Below the pieces are notes generated by a model. It had not been told where the DNA came from and ran no database searches. It saw only the letters and a list, made by a program, of their open reading frames with translations. The translations under genes and the position numbers were made by a program. Shown here in pieces: positions 22,884-34,620 of a DNA stretch of 64,000 nt (position 1 is its first letter; every line of letters starts with the position of its first letter). Source of the stretch: Pyrenochaeta sp. MPI-SDFR-AT-0127. Its lineage: Eukaryota; Ascomycota; Dothideomycetes; Pleosporales; Cucurbitariaceae. Location of the stretch: contig JAGTJM010000013.1 in the NCBI GenBank assembly GCA_020747015.1, positions 62,001-126,000 of the forward strand. The letters run 5' to 3'.

Positions 22884-24162
22884 TTACGAAAACTTGGGCT
22901 TACTTCCCATCGGAATCGGTGGTGGTCCGCCAGAGCCTCCGCCTCCCAGCTCTTTTTTCTTGGGCGGAGGCGGAGGCGGTGGTTTCTTCCCTATTGCTTG
23001 TGCAGGTGATTGTAATGGTGCTGGTGATGTGCTCGACGATGCAAAGCTGTTCACCTTGCCAGCAATCCCATACTTCTGGTTCAGCCCACTCGCTGCTTTC
23101 CAGCCACTTGCGACCTGCTCCCCGTGTCTTTGCTGAAAATTGTTTGCTGTCGATGCCGCACCCCTCAAATCCGAAGCAGAGACCTTGGAGGGATCGTCGC
23201 GGAGACCACTGGCAGTTCGAAGTGCTGCTTGCTTGTCCGCCCAGGATGTACCTGTCGCTGGAGGCTCCGCCCCAGTGGATGGCGTTGACATCTTGGAGAA
23301 TCTGCTCTGCAGCTCGTTCATCTGCGAACCGTGGCCAGCTGGTGCTGGAGGTGGTCCAGGTGCGTTAGAGTTGGGGCTCTGTCGGAACGGGACAGGAGGC
23401 GATGCCATCTGGCGACCTGGCACTGGAGGAGATGCAGTCCGCCCAATGCCAAAGCCTGGTACAGAAACGCCGGCTTGTCCCAACCGTCCAAGGGCACCTT
23501 GATTCAGTAGCCCTTGTGACGCCGTTCCTGATTGTGTCGCTTCATTGTATGTCGGCGGAGGAGGCGGCGCATACGCATCGGGATTAGAGTTCTGGCGTGG
23601 AGGCAATCGTGGTGGGAGGCTTGGAGCCGGTCGTGGAGCGTTACTTGGAGTAGGTGGTGGTGAAGCAGCATTTGGTCTGAATGCCGGTGGTTTAGGAAGA
23701 TGTGCGGTGCTCAGTCCCGTGGTATCCGGCCTATATGGACCTGGCGGAGGCCTGTTTGCTTCCTCTTCTGCCCTCCTTTCTGCCTCTGCCTTCTCCTGCA
23801 GGCGCTGTCTTGCAGAGCCTGGTGGTGCCGACGAAAGACCTGCAGCGCTCCCCGTTGCAGAGACTGGGGACGCTCCACTATAATCTAGTCGTTTCGGTGG
23901 AGGAGCAAATGACGAAGGATCTTTCAGCGTCGAGAGCGGCGCGGACTGGTGTTCTCGAGCGGCCGCTGCGTGGGTGTCCTTGCCTTGGGCTTTGCCAACC
24001 CAGCCTTTCTGTCGCAAGTGAACAAATCGCACGGTGATACAAGAGAACAAAGAGCCATACCACTTGACCGAACTTCGAATCTTTCTGTCCGCCCGCACCG
24101 CTTCCCGCACTTTTCTCCGGATGCCAGCCACTCTTCGCGAGGTTCTTGAACCGATCAGCCAT
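22884..24162 (-). CDS. Proline-rich protein, possibly actin-cytoskeleton associated
   Basis: Exons are 24061-24162 and 22884-24008 (408 residues), joined by a 52-base GT-AG intron in phase 0. The N-terminus has a G-W-H-P-E-K element and, across the splice join, K-G-W-V-G-K, a pair I recall from conserved fungal proteins. A short charged coiled segment (about 110-130) is followed by a long Pro/Ser/Ala-rich middle with several PPPP and PPRLPPR tracts, which are typical SH3 or profilin ligands. The C-terminus has a run of eight Pro followed by KKKEL and a final PPPIPMGSKPK. Composition resembles verprolin/WIP and yeast Aim3, both binding actin-patch proteins, but no WH2 motif is clear. The function is an inference from composition. 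Confidence 0.75.
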
Positions 24163-24728
24163 CTATCATTAAGTGCTGCGTCAGTGTGTGCAGGAACAGG
24201 GGCAGGACAGTAGGGTATGTCTCACATGCGCTTTGTATATATCTGCCTGACTAGTGTACGGGTGTCCTGGCGTCCTGCATATCGGACGCGTGGATGGGTA
24301 GCGGGACCGATAGCGTGCTGGCAGCTTGATGATGTCAGCGCAGATTTGAATCAGCAGCTAGTCATGTGGAGCCGAACATTGAATGCTTCAAAGATACCAA
24401 TTGCTTGACGTTAATATGCAACAAGTCTAACATATTAGAGCCACCATATCAGATCCCACGAAAGTCAGATATGATTGCTAGTTGTAGAGGCACCAATGCT
24501 ACTTGTCGCCTGTGCACAGTGGACGTCCTTCATGCACCAATCGTCCAATGAATGCAACTACACATGATGGCTTAGACTTGGGGCCTGGCCAGCCCATCTA
24601 AACTCCTCAATTTCTTCAGCCTTGTAGCCTTGCTCAGTCCTCAATCATGTATAAACAGTTTCTGCCCCAAGCCTGGCCTTCCACCGTTCATCTCATTCCT
24701 TGAAGGTTCAGCCTCGTTGTCAAAACCA
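24163..24728. other. Intergenic region
   Basis: Divergent promoter region between the proline-rich protein gene and the interrupted membrane protein gene. No gene or RNA seen. Confidence 0.45.
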
Positions 24729-26122
24729 ATGGGCAATACCTTTGGCTACTTGAGCACTCCGTCCGAAGGGGGCTTTCAGTTCACTGTGTTAAATGCCTGC
24801 AAAGCTGAAGGCATCGACTTGAATAGGACTTGCAGCCTGACCTTTGGCACCGATCATGAGCTCAAGTCAATTGGGAATGTGACCAGAGGGACGATGAAGC
24901 CCGAGCCAGGCATCGCAGGGATTGGTGTGCGTGTAAATGTATCCTCGAAACGTACACTGCTAATTGAGTAGATATGGTTCGCCATGATTTTGTTCTTTGG
25001 TGTGGTTGTAATCGCTTTGGTCTTTGTGATTATCGAAGTCTTGACACGGTCAAAATGGGCAGCTGCCCCGTAGGTTACTCTTGATGAAGTCCAACATTGC
25101 ACACTGACGGTGAACATAACAGTACACTCGCCTGGTTCAAAGATACGCCAGTGAACGACTCCAAGAGAAGAACAAGAGATGCGTTCAGGGCTGCTGGGCG
25201 AACATTTGTGCTAGGCGTGTCAGATACTCAAACCATTTTTGTTGGTGCCTTCCTCCTTGGTTTTGCAGGCCAGAGTAAGTGCCGATTGACAAGCTATCAT
25301 TTCACCGTGGCTGTCAACCAAATGATGATCGCCTTGGCTGTCATGACCTTCTCCGTCGCGTTGGTCTGAACATACTGGCGTAACCCACTTGCAGCAGCCT
25401 TCCGGCTCTTACTATCTCTTGGATCATTCGTGGGCGTTGGTCTCACCATCTTCAGAAAGGCGAATTATGCCCCAGATTGGCCACCTCCAAACAGTCGAAA
25501 GGATAGCGCGATCCTTCTCCCAGTAGCTTGCTTGCTAGAGACCGAATTACGCTCGCGTGCGCAAGAACAAACGAAACGAAGTCAGGCTGATATTGGTTTC
25601 GGCAGCGCAGACGCGTGGCCTGTCGAACGCATATTTTTTATAGCCCTCGCTATTGCCTTCATCACAGCGCATGCCTCAATTCCTTTTCGCTATCTCGAAC
25701 ATAGATACTCTGCACTAGAAAATTGGACAAGAATTCGGGGCTGGTTTGTTGTCGTATACTGGCCATATATGCTGATTCCTCCAACCTTGACATCAGTATG
25801 GTGCTGGGTGCGCGTGTACGAAACGCGTGGATGGGTCAAGAAGTCGGGATGGATTGGCGATCCCAATCCAGAATTCATCATTTGGGACCCTGTGCAAATG
25901 ATTGCGATGGGGGTTTTGATTACCGTTGTAATGAATATGCTGACGGAGCTGATGAGAAGAACAAAGAAAGACCATGACGGAGCAAATAGAGGTTCATTTC
26001 AGAGGCTACGTGGTGCAGGTTCTGAGGACCAAGGATCGGACGCTTACCGTATGGTAAACATGGCAGGAAACGTAGGAACAGTGTACCAAGGGTATCAGCA
26101 AGCCCCAGCTCAGCATTGGTAG
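24729..26122 (+). pseudogene. Polytopic fungal membrane protein gene interrupted by an in-frame TGA
   Basis: Belongs to a fungal multi-TM protein family without known function (recognised from segment order: extracellular Cys-rich N-terminus with G-T-M-x-P-x-x-G-I-A-G-I-G before TM1; S-D-x-Q loop; S-Y-H-F helix; F-R-Y-L-E-H near the C-terminal helices). Proposed exons are 24729-24926, 24972-25069 and 25123-26122; both joins are in phase. Exon 3 is a single open frame except for TGA at 25367-25369, after which the same frame continues for 250 codons with further TM helices and a hydrophilic tail. The TGA falls where an Arg is expected, so a CGA-to-TGA change is the simplest reading. A 120-base intron using a perfect GTAAGT donor (25275-25394) would skip the stop in phase but remove the S-Y-H-F helix. 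Non-functional or alternatively spliced; not settled. Confidence 0.65.
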
Positions 26123-27689
26123 CAGCAAGGTTTCCCCAATCAGACATTTCAGGGCAAGTCAAATGTCGGGTGTTCTTGTGCGATACTCTTGTGCTTGGTT
26201 CGAGCTTCGTACAACGATTCAAAGGCGCTAGAAGTGGTTAGCGTCCAATATGTTACGCTATTGACTTTAAATAGTCGTTACTAGCCTGCTAGCATGGTCA
26301 GACAGTTTTCATACCACGGTATGATTGAGGCTTGATTGTTGTATGGTGCAAAGGCAGTCCGAGTGCAGTTTAGAGGTTGATGCTTCTTTTGGAGCTGAGT
26401 GTCCCAATGGGCTTAAGAAAAGGACCTGTAGTTTGCTGACACTTGTTGGTAACCTGTGATGCGTTCTCGAGCGATCTATTCTCGAGTATTGTGCACCCGG
26501 GCACCGCTTAGACTGCGTCGTTGAAAGGCGTATTGCTCGTGTCTACGAGCTAATAGCCGTCATAGGACCCAGGATCATTCGCTCTTTGCTCGCCAACAGA
26601 GACGGACAGCCAACTCTATCAGCTGCAAAAACGAAGGTAGACAGCCCCGTGTTTCAGGTCTGGAAAAGGTGAAGACCTATTGGTGTTCGGTGAGATCATG
26701 GCTTCCCAAGATGGTGGATACATGCATGCAACCGTCGACAGACAAGTGCCAACAAGGGATAGCTGGCGAATCACAAATAACGCACTGCCTTGCTGGCGAC
26801 ACTGACCACCAATCGTTCGAGGCTTGGAGAACAGCGAGGATGGGATCTGCACGTCTTGCGGTAAGTCTTACAGTGCTCCGGCTATTCCTGCATGGCGTTT
26901 CTTTGTCCGTGCCGATCAATCAGCCGTCGGGCTCTGGAGACAATCGATGAAAGGGGAATATTGAAAGAACTACCAGTGCATGCAACTACGGGTCAAGGAC
27001 GGGGTGTGAATGCGCTGATCGAAAGGAAAAGGGAAAGGCATCCTAAGCCAAGCCTTGAGATCGACGACTAGGCTGTGATAAAAATACCATTCCGAGCAGG
27101 TGGGGGTTCGGTCAGGCATCGAGGCTGAGCACGTCTTTGCTCCCCCCATCCCAGCCTCTGACCAACCACGCCAGCCTTTATCAGCCGGTACTTCGGACTT
27201 GGAATCCTGTTGGCTTCTTGCGGCATGATGCCAGCTAACAGTAACCTGTCTGCGCCACCTTCAGCTCAGGCATTTCAAAGGGTTGTCCTTCGCACCTTTG
27301 ACCAGTCCGTTCCCCGCATTTTCTCTGAGAGTGCAATGGCCTGCCATCCTTCAATCCATACTTGATGATTGAGCCCACAGACATCATACTGTGCCTGTTG
27401 AAATTCTAGCGTCATCGAATGGCTTTATACCAAGACAAGCTACCCTAAGTCCGTCACCGGCCCCGCATCTCCTGCCACTGGACAAAAGTGCAGGATCAGC
27501 TTCGCATTCCAGCCTCCGTTTCGGTCACATCTGAGGAGAAGTAGGCAACTTGCCCTACCTTCAAAGACAGAGAAACCTATCGGATCCCTCAGCGCCCCCT
27601 CAAGTTCTGACACGGCACTGCGAATCCTCGCTCCTTGCTGCAAGAACGTCTCTCGTAAGCATACTTTGTCCCAGTTGGTCTAAGCCCCC
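26123..27689. other. Intergenic region (1.6 kb)
   Basis: No supportable gene. Short frames around 26619-26950 on both strands overlap each other and have no motif. The last 300 bases form the promoter and leader of the gene at 27690. Confidence 0.45.
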
Positions 27690-28799
27690 ATGGCTCTCCA
27701 ACGCCATCGGCACTGGAAGGACGACGATGACCCATTCAGAGACTCGGATGATGAAGAAGACTTGTCCTCAACACTCTCGAGCTTCACTCCCACTGCTGTT
27801 GTATTACCTATTCCAATGGAAACGCCTTCAAACCTTTTCACCTCATCTGCAGTCGAAGACTCTGGCGACAGCTACAAATCAAAGTATCACTCGCTTTACC
27901 CGGATACTTATGGATTCCTCCCGAGCGGGAGGCCACCACGGCCAAGATTGTCCAGCACTACAGCGACATGGATAACAGAAACTACAAAATCCCCATATGT
28001 ACCTTATGGCGACCATTATGAAACCTCAATATCGTACACGACACCCACTTTGATTGTCACTAACAAAGTATCATCGTCTACCGCTTCTCCCACCAATGGC
28101 TTTGGGAGTCAGCATTCTGGAGGGCACTGGCCAAAAAAGCATACCACATTGTATGCTGCTGCATCCATTGTGCCCATTATCGTGCTTGCGATAGTAGCAG
28201 GCCTGGTGTTCTTCTGCATGCGCAAACGTAGGCGACAGAGGCATGCAGCTGCAGCAAGTCAAATGGCAGCGCAAGAGATGAAGATGCAACCACAGCGTTC
28301 TGCACAACCATATGTTGCATCATTGTCACCCGCCATATTACCTCAGTATTCTGCTTCGCCTGAGCACTCACCAACTTCAACAAGCCCCAGCGCTCCTCCT
28401 CCGGTTATCCTTGGTCCAATACCATCTGGTTCAAACGGTACCTACCTCACCGGCATAGATACCTCAGACGTAGTCTCGGTGACCTCGAACAACAACAGAC
28501 AAGCAGACCCCTTCGCAGACAGCAATCTCGCAGAGCCTCCACCACCATATCGGCCCCGTAGCGTAGCGCCGCCTAGCTTTGTTTCTGCATCTCGGCAAAG
28601 TAGCTTTCGGGTCCCTGACTCTCTACCTGCGACTTCTCAAACACACCTGATTGAGCGTTCGCCGTTTGAAGATCCACGAGATGACGATGCTATATCTGAT
28701 CTGTCGGGACCTACAGTAGGACGAGCGGAGGATGCCATGTCGGCCGTGTCAGATCTCTCTTACCAGCACGATGCTGTTGTTGGCAGATCGTCTCTTTAA
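27690..28799 (+). CDS. Single-pass membrane protein with Ser/Thr-rich ectodomain
   Basis: Intronless, 369 residues from the ATG at 27690. No N-terminal signal peptide: the first 40 residues are acidic and hydrophilic (a D-D-D-D cluster and D-S-D-D-E-E-D). Residues about 95-150 are Ser/Thr-rich. One strong TM helix follows (Y-A-A-A-S-I-V-P-I-I-V-L-A-I-V-A-G-L-V-F-F), then a stop-transfer R-K-R-R-R-Q-R. The cytoplasmic tail is about 180 residues, with PPPPYRPR and several Ser/Pro and acidic stretches. The layout resembles fungal Skg6/Axl2-type TM-helix proteins and cell-wall sensors, though wall sensors normally have a signal peptide. The role is unknown. It is upstream of the PHD-finger gene on the same strand. 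Confidence 0.75.
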   Translation: MALQRHRHWKDDDDPFRDSDDEEDLSSTLSSFTPTAVVLPIPMETPSNLFTSSAVEDSGDSYKSKYHSLYPDTYGFLPSGRPPRPRLSSTTATWITETTKSPYVPYGDHYETSISYTTPTLIVTNKVSSSTASPTNGFGSQHSGGHWPKKHTTLYAAASIVPIIVLAIVAGLVFFCMRKRRRQRHAAAASQMAAQEMKMQPQRSAQPYVASLSPAILPQYSASPEHSPTSTSPSAPPPVILGPIPSGSNGTYLTGIDTSDVVSVTSNNNRQADPFADSNLAEPPPPYRPRSVAPPSFVSASRQSSFRVPDSLPATSQTHLIERSPFEDPRDDDAISDLSGPTVGRAEDAMSAVSDLSYQHDAVVGRSSL

Positions 28800-30916
28800 T
28801 GAGCTTCTGAGGTTTACAGGCTTTCTTTTTATTTCTGTACATATTAGGTTGAACGACCGGACCGCTTTTCACGAACGCATAGCAGGCAGGCGTTGACACA
28901 TTTTGGGAGTTCTCTGGTAAAACGAGGGACTGGAAAGGGAGGGGGGACATATATAGAGCGATAATCGCTGATGGTAATGTTGAACATGGATTATGACGAC
29001 ATTGGTACACTCGGCTCCGAGGACCGTATCTTTCATTTCGGTTACACGATCTGGAGTGGCTCGGCGTGAAACGGCCAGACACTCAACACCACAGCATTTC
29101 AAAGTGTCAAATGTTCCACTAGGATATACTAAAGCTGGTGAAGCTATGATTTGCTCACCCCAGTGGGCATACAATGATATGGGTGCCCAGTGAGCTGTAG
29201 CCCATTTGGTTGTTCCAGCCATGGCATGATGTTCTGCTTCATCAGCCCTCAACAGTCGCCACGTCCTCGGTGAATCAAGGGAGCTGAGAGAGGCGGTACC
29301 TTGCATGACGGGCTGACGCTAGGGTCCAAAGGTACCAGACAACGAATCCGGGCCTCATCTCACATGCCATGTCAGGGATGAGAGAGACGGCACTATTGTG
29401 TTGCACACCTCTAGGTGGCCCCCTCTGTTGTGCCAGCAACCAAGGGGCCCGGTTCATCAGACATGGGCAGAATAGGGCATCGCGGGTGCAGATTGCCCTT
29501 GTGGGAATCTCTATGACCAGCAACCATGGCATTCAAGAAAGTGGAATGTGACTGTCGGCACGATTGCTGCAGGCGCTCCTGGGCACAGTTAGGGGCCGAA
29601 AGGCCTGCTTGCTTAAATCCGGAAAGTGCTCTGATGGACGATATTCCGCAGGGAAAATCGTTAGAGACGTCTGGAGCGGCCATTGGCTGCAGTTTGCGCA
29701 TTACCAGGATCCGTGAGCCTTCGCTTGATTGCACTGGGCAAGGCATAAAGCCCGCCCAGATTAAAAATACTGCTGAGCTGGCACATGCGAGCAGAATTGT
29801 GAGGTGCTTATTTGCTGTGGCCGACGCCATCACGAAGGCCGAATTAAGGAGTGCATATCGATACCAGCTCGTTCAGGAGTTTGCTTGGACCAAACAAGCG
29901 CAGAGCGGTTGACTGGTTGGCCGCAAGCCGTGTCGAGTGGTTCTGTTTAGCGTGGGATGCTGGGCAGACCTCAACGCCGACCTGTCAAGTCTTCGCATTG
30001 CATCGTTCCGACACGCATCGCCGCAAGCCATGGTGAGGTTGTTCCGTGCCGTAGACGCCTAGTTCCATCGTGGTACATGTCTCCTGGCGTAGCCTAGCTT
30101 CCCATTCGCCGTGCTAGTCGCATCGGTTGGTGAAGCTTCGCCTGCTCCCCAAGGGCCCATGGAGCAGCCCATCATCTATCCTCCCTGCTCTTTTACCACC
30201 AATAATTCGCTATACCGCCGCCAGCATGGTTCTAGGTCAATGTGGCTCGCTACCTAAGCTGCCAGCATCTTAGCCCTCAGGAGACACATTCCTGTGCCGT
30301 TGCTGGTGCTGCGGCTCGCGATCGGTACAATTATTATTCAACGTTGCCGAAACTACAACCATTTCTTCGTGCAGCATCACCCCGGCCCCACTGCTTCGTT
30401 TCCTAGTACGTGAAGAAAACCTTCACCGTCATTCCTCGCTGCAAGTGCCTAGCCTCCAAGCATCCGCAAGTCGACAGACCTCGTCCCTCCTCCGCTGCAG
30501 TGACCCCCCTCCTCGGTACCTGCATCCTCAAGGTCTCACAACGCTGGCATATCCCCGGCTCTCCCTGATCGAGCGTACTACGCTGCACGTATCACAGCTT
30601 CATCGCTCTATCCTAATCTGCGTCTTCTAGAGCACGCCGGCAGACGACCAGAAATCTCTGCCAGAGCGCCGCTGTCTTCACCCTCTGTCGTCCCCCTCGA
30701 GCGCCTCCAACCCCCGCCGCCGCCGCCGCCGCCTAATATTGCTCGCTACATGGTCTGTAGGGCAGGAACACTGTGTTACTGGGCTTGCTATGAGTTCTGG
30801 TCAGCATATATATGGGTAAGGGCTCCCTTCTACCTGGTTTACCCTTCCATGTGTCCCCTCAATCAAGTCCTTTGGGAGAGCATATACCGCCGCTGGGCCG
30901 GTGCAACGAGCCATTC
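28800..30916. other. Long intergenic region / possible long leader of PHD-finger gene
   Basis: 2.1 kb without a convincing gene. The right part (30200-30900) is rich in C and T with a (CCG)n tract. A 128-codon plus frame at 29526-29912 starts with ATG but lacks motifs. An alternative first exon for the PHD gene (ATG at 30790, donor at 30816) lies here. Confidence 0.4.
30714..30733. repeat. CCG trinucleotide repeat
   Basis: Six and two-thirds uninterrupted CCG units in the presumed leader of the PHD-finger gene. The tract is probably length-polymorphic. Confidence 0.85.
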
Positions 30917-33516
30917 ATGATGAACAGCTCAGACACTGTATGTCTTCTTCTGCCTACTGGCATGGTCGAATCTGCTGTGTGGTTGTTCCAATTGCGGTTG
31001 GGCCAGGCAGGAGCAGTAGGCAGCACCGCACGGTTGTCATCTGAAGCTCAATGCCACCGGCCCAACGCATCCCCTCAAAACTGCATTCCAGCACCACTTT
31101 GCAGATTCTTTCCCAGAGAAACTTTTTCCTCTGATTTCATTTGCATCTTTCTTGACCAATTGCACAATTCCGACACATACTCTGCTTTGCATGCTACATC
31201 CTCCCATTGTTCAAGGCTAATGTGGGTCTCGTGCTAGATCGACGGACTGGCATCTCCCAAGTCCCTCCTCCACACCCAAGTCTGTGACATTTCCGGAAGC
31301 GAGTCTGAAGACGCCGAAGACTGAGGCTTTCCCTCAGTCACACTTTCTCGAAGCCTGGTCGACCCCCCGAGTCAATGGACAATACACCCCTGTTCAGACA
31401 CCATCTTTTACATTATCAACGCCTATAGACCGGCCGTCGAGTTCATACAGCCAAACGGTCCGCACCCCTGAGGATCCAGAATTTCATGTCAACCACTTCG
31501 CTCCTCAGAACCTTCCTTTGCCACCAGTGGAGGTGTCTCGTAGACTGTCCTCCTCGCCAGATCCAAATCAGTTGAAGAGGGCTGACGTTGGTCTATCGCA
31601 GGGCCAATTGGGGGAACCACGTCCAGTGAGCATGGATTTCTCGCAGATGCAGACTCCGCCCCCAACAAGGGATGCAACATCGAGGAGAAGCTTGCAACAA
31701 AGTGCGGGAAATGGGTTTGCCACTCCAGCTACAGTCATTCACAGGACACCCACCCAAGTGGCGACAACAGAAGCTCTATTCAACCAGACACCCTTTGGCT
31801 TCCCAAATATGCAATTCTCGCCAAGCATGATGCCCTTCGCAAACACAGGACCAATGTCCGCGCCGCCTATGCCGCACTCACGTCTGTTTTGGGACCAGCC
31901 ACATGATGTCACTCAGATGGATATAGATATACCGCTGGCGTCAGACCCCTTTGGTCCCACGCCACACAAGATTGAGCAAAGCATGAATTGGCAGACGTTC
32001 AATCCTCCCGCTCCTACTCAAATGAACTCACAGGCTTTCCAACCTCTCCATGAGATGTCGTCCGCTGGCCCTGTTGCATCGTTCACCTCCAGCCATTTGG
32101 GAGGAGGCCAAAACTCAAGACCAAACTCATTTGTGTCCACATCCGCTGGCGTGGATCCCACCATGCTCTTCAGCTTCTCCAGCCCCGGGCTAGCTAACTC
32201 GTTCGGCAACGTCCCGCAACAGCCTGTGAAGCACGTTAGCTCTAGACAACCATACGAAACTCAGACACGAGATTCAATGCGGGAAAAGGAGATTGCAAAG
32301 AAGGCAAAGAGTCAGCACTCCCGCAGTAATACGAACTCGTCGTCAGGCTCAATTGAAAACATCAGACCAGTATTGCAGCGAAGCAATACTGACAGTGGCT
32401 TTCGGAAGAGTAGGCCATCATCAATGGAGTCGAGGACTTCAAGTCAGGCTGCAGCTTCGACAATTCCGCGTCGCTCATCACCTTTGAAGCGCCAAAGCGG
32501 GGGGTCACTCACATCCATCCCCGAGGTTCGAAGGCCACGAACACGTTTAGTCATTGACGAGACTGGCCGAGCCCGTACAGAGACAGTACCCGCCGACGAG
32601 GAGGAGGAGACTCCAAAGGACACGCGGAAAACATCGCAAAAGGACGTAAGACGCCAGTATCCTGGTCTCTGGGAGGACGATGATACTGAATCGGAGGAAG
32701 AAGAACCTCCTCCAACAATCAGCCGCAACACCTCATTTAACATTCCGAAGCCGCAACGGCGATCTTCAAAACATGCTAGGTCTGAAAGCGGTGGTCTAGA
32801 AAGATCCAATTCGTTCAAGATGCCGCGGCCTGCCTCAAGACCATCTTCGGGTGCCTTTGACAAGGCCTCTTTCGAAACAGTTCGACCCATAAGAAAGCCT
32901 GTTGACAATGCAAACCGCCGATTCAGCATGATGGATTTTCCTACGTCGTTCGAGAGCTTCAAAGTGAGCGAAGACCAACACATGCCTGACTCTCCTGGCG
33001 ACGCCCTGGGAGCCCTGAAGAAGGTGGTTGCCGGTCGACAGCAAAGGATTGGTATGGTGTTTACCAGCTCTCCCGAGTTCTCCACTAACACTTTCAGAAC
33101 GCGCGTCTCAGAACACGCTGCAGGCCCATAACAAGCGCTGGGCACAGGCTTCCGCCGACATCACCCACACCACCACCCCCCATGGCCACGGCCACTACGA
33201 TCCCTTCTCCAACTCTTTCAATGCCTCCCCCAACACAGACGGCTTGACGACGCCATCGACCGACCGAAGTAGTCTCTCCAGCGAGAGCACCCGATGCGTT
33301 TGCAGCGGTGTCGACGATGGCCAACCTATGGTACAATGCGAGTCCTGCAACAAGTGGCTGCATATGGCCTGCAATGGACTAAATTCAGACAACCTGCCGC
33401 CGGTGTATGTATGCGTCTTTTGCACCGGGCAGACGCCAATTGCAAGAGGCGGGAGAGTAAGAGGGCCAGTGCACCTTGAATCGCCGCTTACGCATAAGTC
33501 TATGTTCCGCCGTTAA
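30917..33516 (+). CDS. PHD-finger protein (chromatin-associated), 5' end uncertain
   Basis: The C-terminal zinc finger reads chromatin marks in most PHD proteins. Proposed exons are 30917-30937, 31281-33051 and 33098-33516 (736 residues). The second intron (46 bases) is secure. The long frame has no ATG before about base 31630, yet the conserved-looking F-P-E-A-S-L-K-T-P-K-T-E and H-F-L-E-A-W lie upstream of that, so an upstream start exon is needed. The middle 500 residues are Ser/Pro/Gln-rich and disordered, with an acidic patch (E-S-E-E-E-E). The PHD finger is near the end: C-V-C, C-E-S-C, H-M-A-C and C-V-F-C give the C4HC3 pattern. A short basic tail ends F-R-R. The first exon is the weakest part; see findings. 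Confidence 0.75.
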
Positions 33517-34620
33517 TACCTATCCTCAACTTTTAGCATATTAGGAGTTCTCATCTAGCGATTTGGTCCATATTTCTCTCTTCGCAGGTACAGACCGGTA
33601 AAACCATCCCCCGATGCGTCAGCAAATCACTTCATGCTCACCTTTCGTGGCTTATATGACCAAAACCAACAGCAACAATCCAATAATCTCGCCGGCCCTC
33701 CCCAACAACATTTCCGACACACACATAATCAACCATACAAGAGACCCTCCGCTGGCCCGGATGCCCTGGTAACTAATGTCTTGTCGTTTCCTTCCTTTTG
33801 GTGGTGGAGCTTCTGGCGATGTATGTTCTCACGCTCTTTTACGCCGGTTTACGAGTTTGATGACGACTTTTGGAGTTGTCATGATGAGATGTGGTTTATG
33901 AAAGACTTTTTGCATACATTTGAGGAGGATTGTGCGTTCATCTGTAAGGGTGGTACCTGCACAGGTTAGATAAGTGACTGGAAGCGGCACAAGAACAATG
34001 TATATACATACGTGCAAGACAAACGCCTAGTTTTATCACTTCACACATGCCGATTGCAGTGCCTGCTTTAACAAGTCTGCTAATTCTGAGGCGTTATAAG
34101 CATAGAAGGAAACCTCAATACTCATTCCCAGGATACAGTTACGATGTTTTCACGAGCTTAGCACGGCAGACATGATAATGGGCGATACGACTACGGGAGC
34201 GCCAGGCTTATTACCCAACTTGTTAGACTGCATCTTCTACTGCCTTGTAGCTCTGCTGGGCCTTATAGCTGAAGTCATTGCAATCTTAGTCCTACGCACT
34301 GTTATGCTATTGAATTTTCTGTGAACGACTATATAGTTGCCAGAGTCTTGCACTCCGCGCCATGTCTGAGCGACCATATATGCATTCAAAGGTCCTGTAG
34401 TAGCACCAGAATCTAGCAAGAATGAAAAGACCTCGAAGAATTTCGAGGCATACTTCAATTGTCTCGCATCTCCTCCCTATTGTTTGGTGTGCCGCTCTTA
34501 GAAGATGTCGCCGTGTTGCTCAGGGCCTGCAACCGCACATCCATACACAGCAGATGAGCAAAAATCGCAGCAGCTCAGAATTTTTTTTGGGCGAGATAAA
34601 AAGGTCAAAAGAACAAAAAA
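33517..34620. other. Intergenic region, 3' of PHD-finger gene
   Basis: A 111-codon plus frame (33634-33969) with a Gln/Asn-rich start has a real ATG but no motif. It may be 3' UTR or an alternative 3' exon of the PHD gene. The rest holds nothing recognisable. Confidence 0.4.
34615..34620 (-). terminator. RNA polymerase III terminator of tRNA-Arg
   Basis: A run of six T on the minus strand immediately follows the discriminator base; a second T run lies about five bases further on. Confidence 0.8.

Noticed and set aside
24933..24971. 39-base intron option in the interrupted membrane protein gene
   Set aside because: Too short for this genome's introns; a 45-base intron from the donor at 24927 is in phase and gives a better TM1 start.
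29526..29912. 128-codon plus frame with a real ATG and several Cys
   Set aside because: No recognisable domain, overlaps other equally long frames and sits in a long non-coding interval.
33634..33969. 111-codon frame after the PHD-finger gene, considered as an extra 3' exon
   Set aside because: A phase-compatible donor exists only as a non-consensus GTCTAT, and the PHD protein already ends in a family-like basic tail at 33516.
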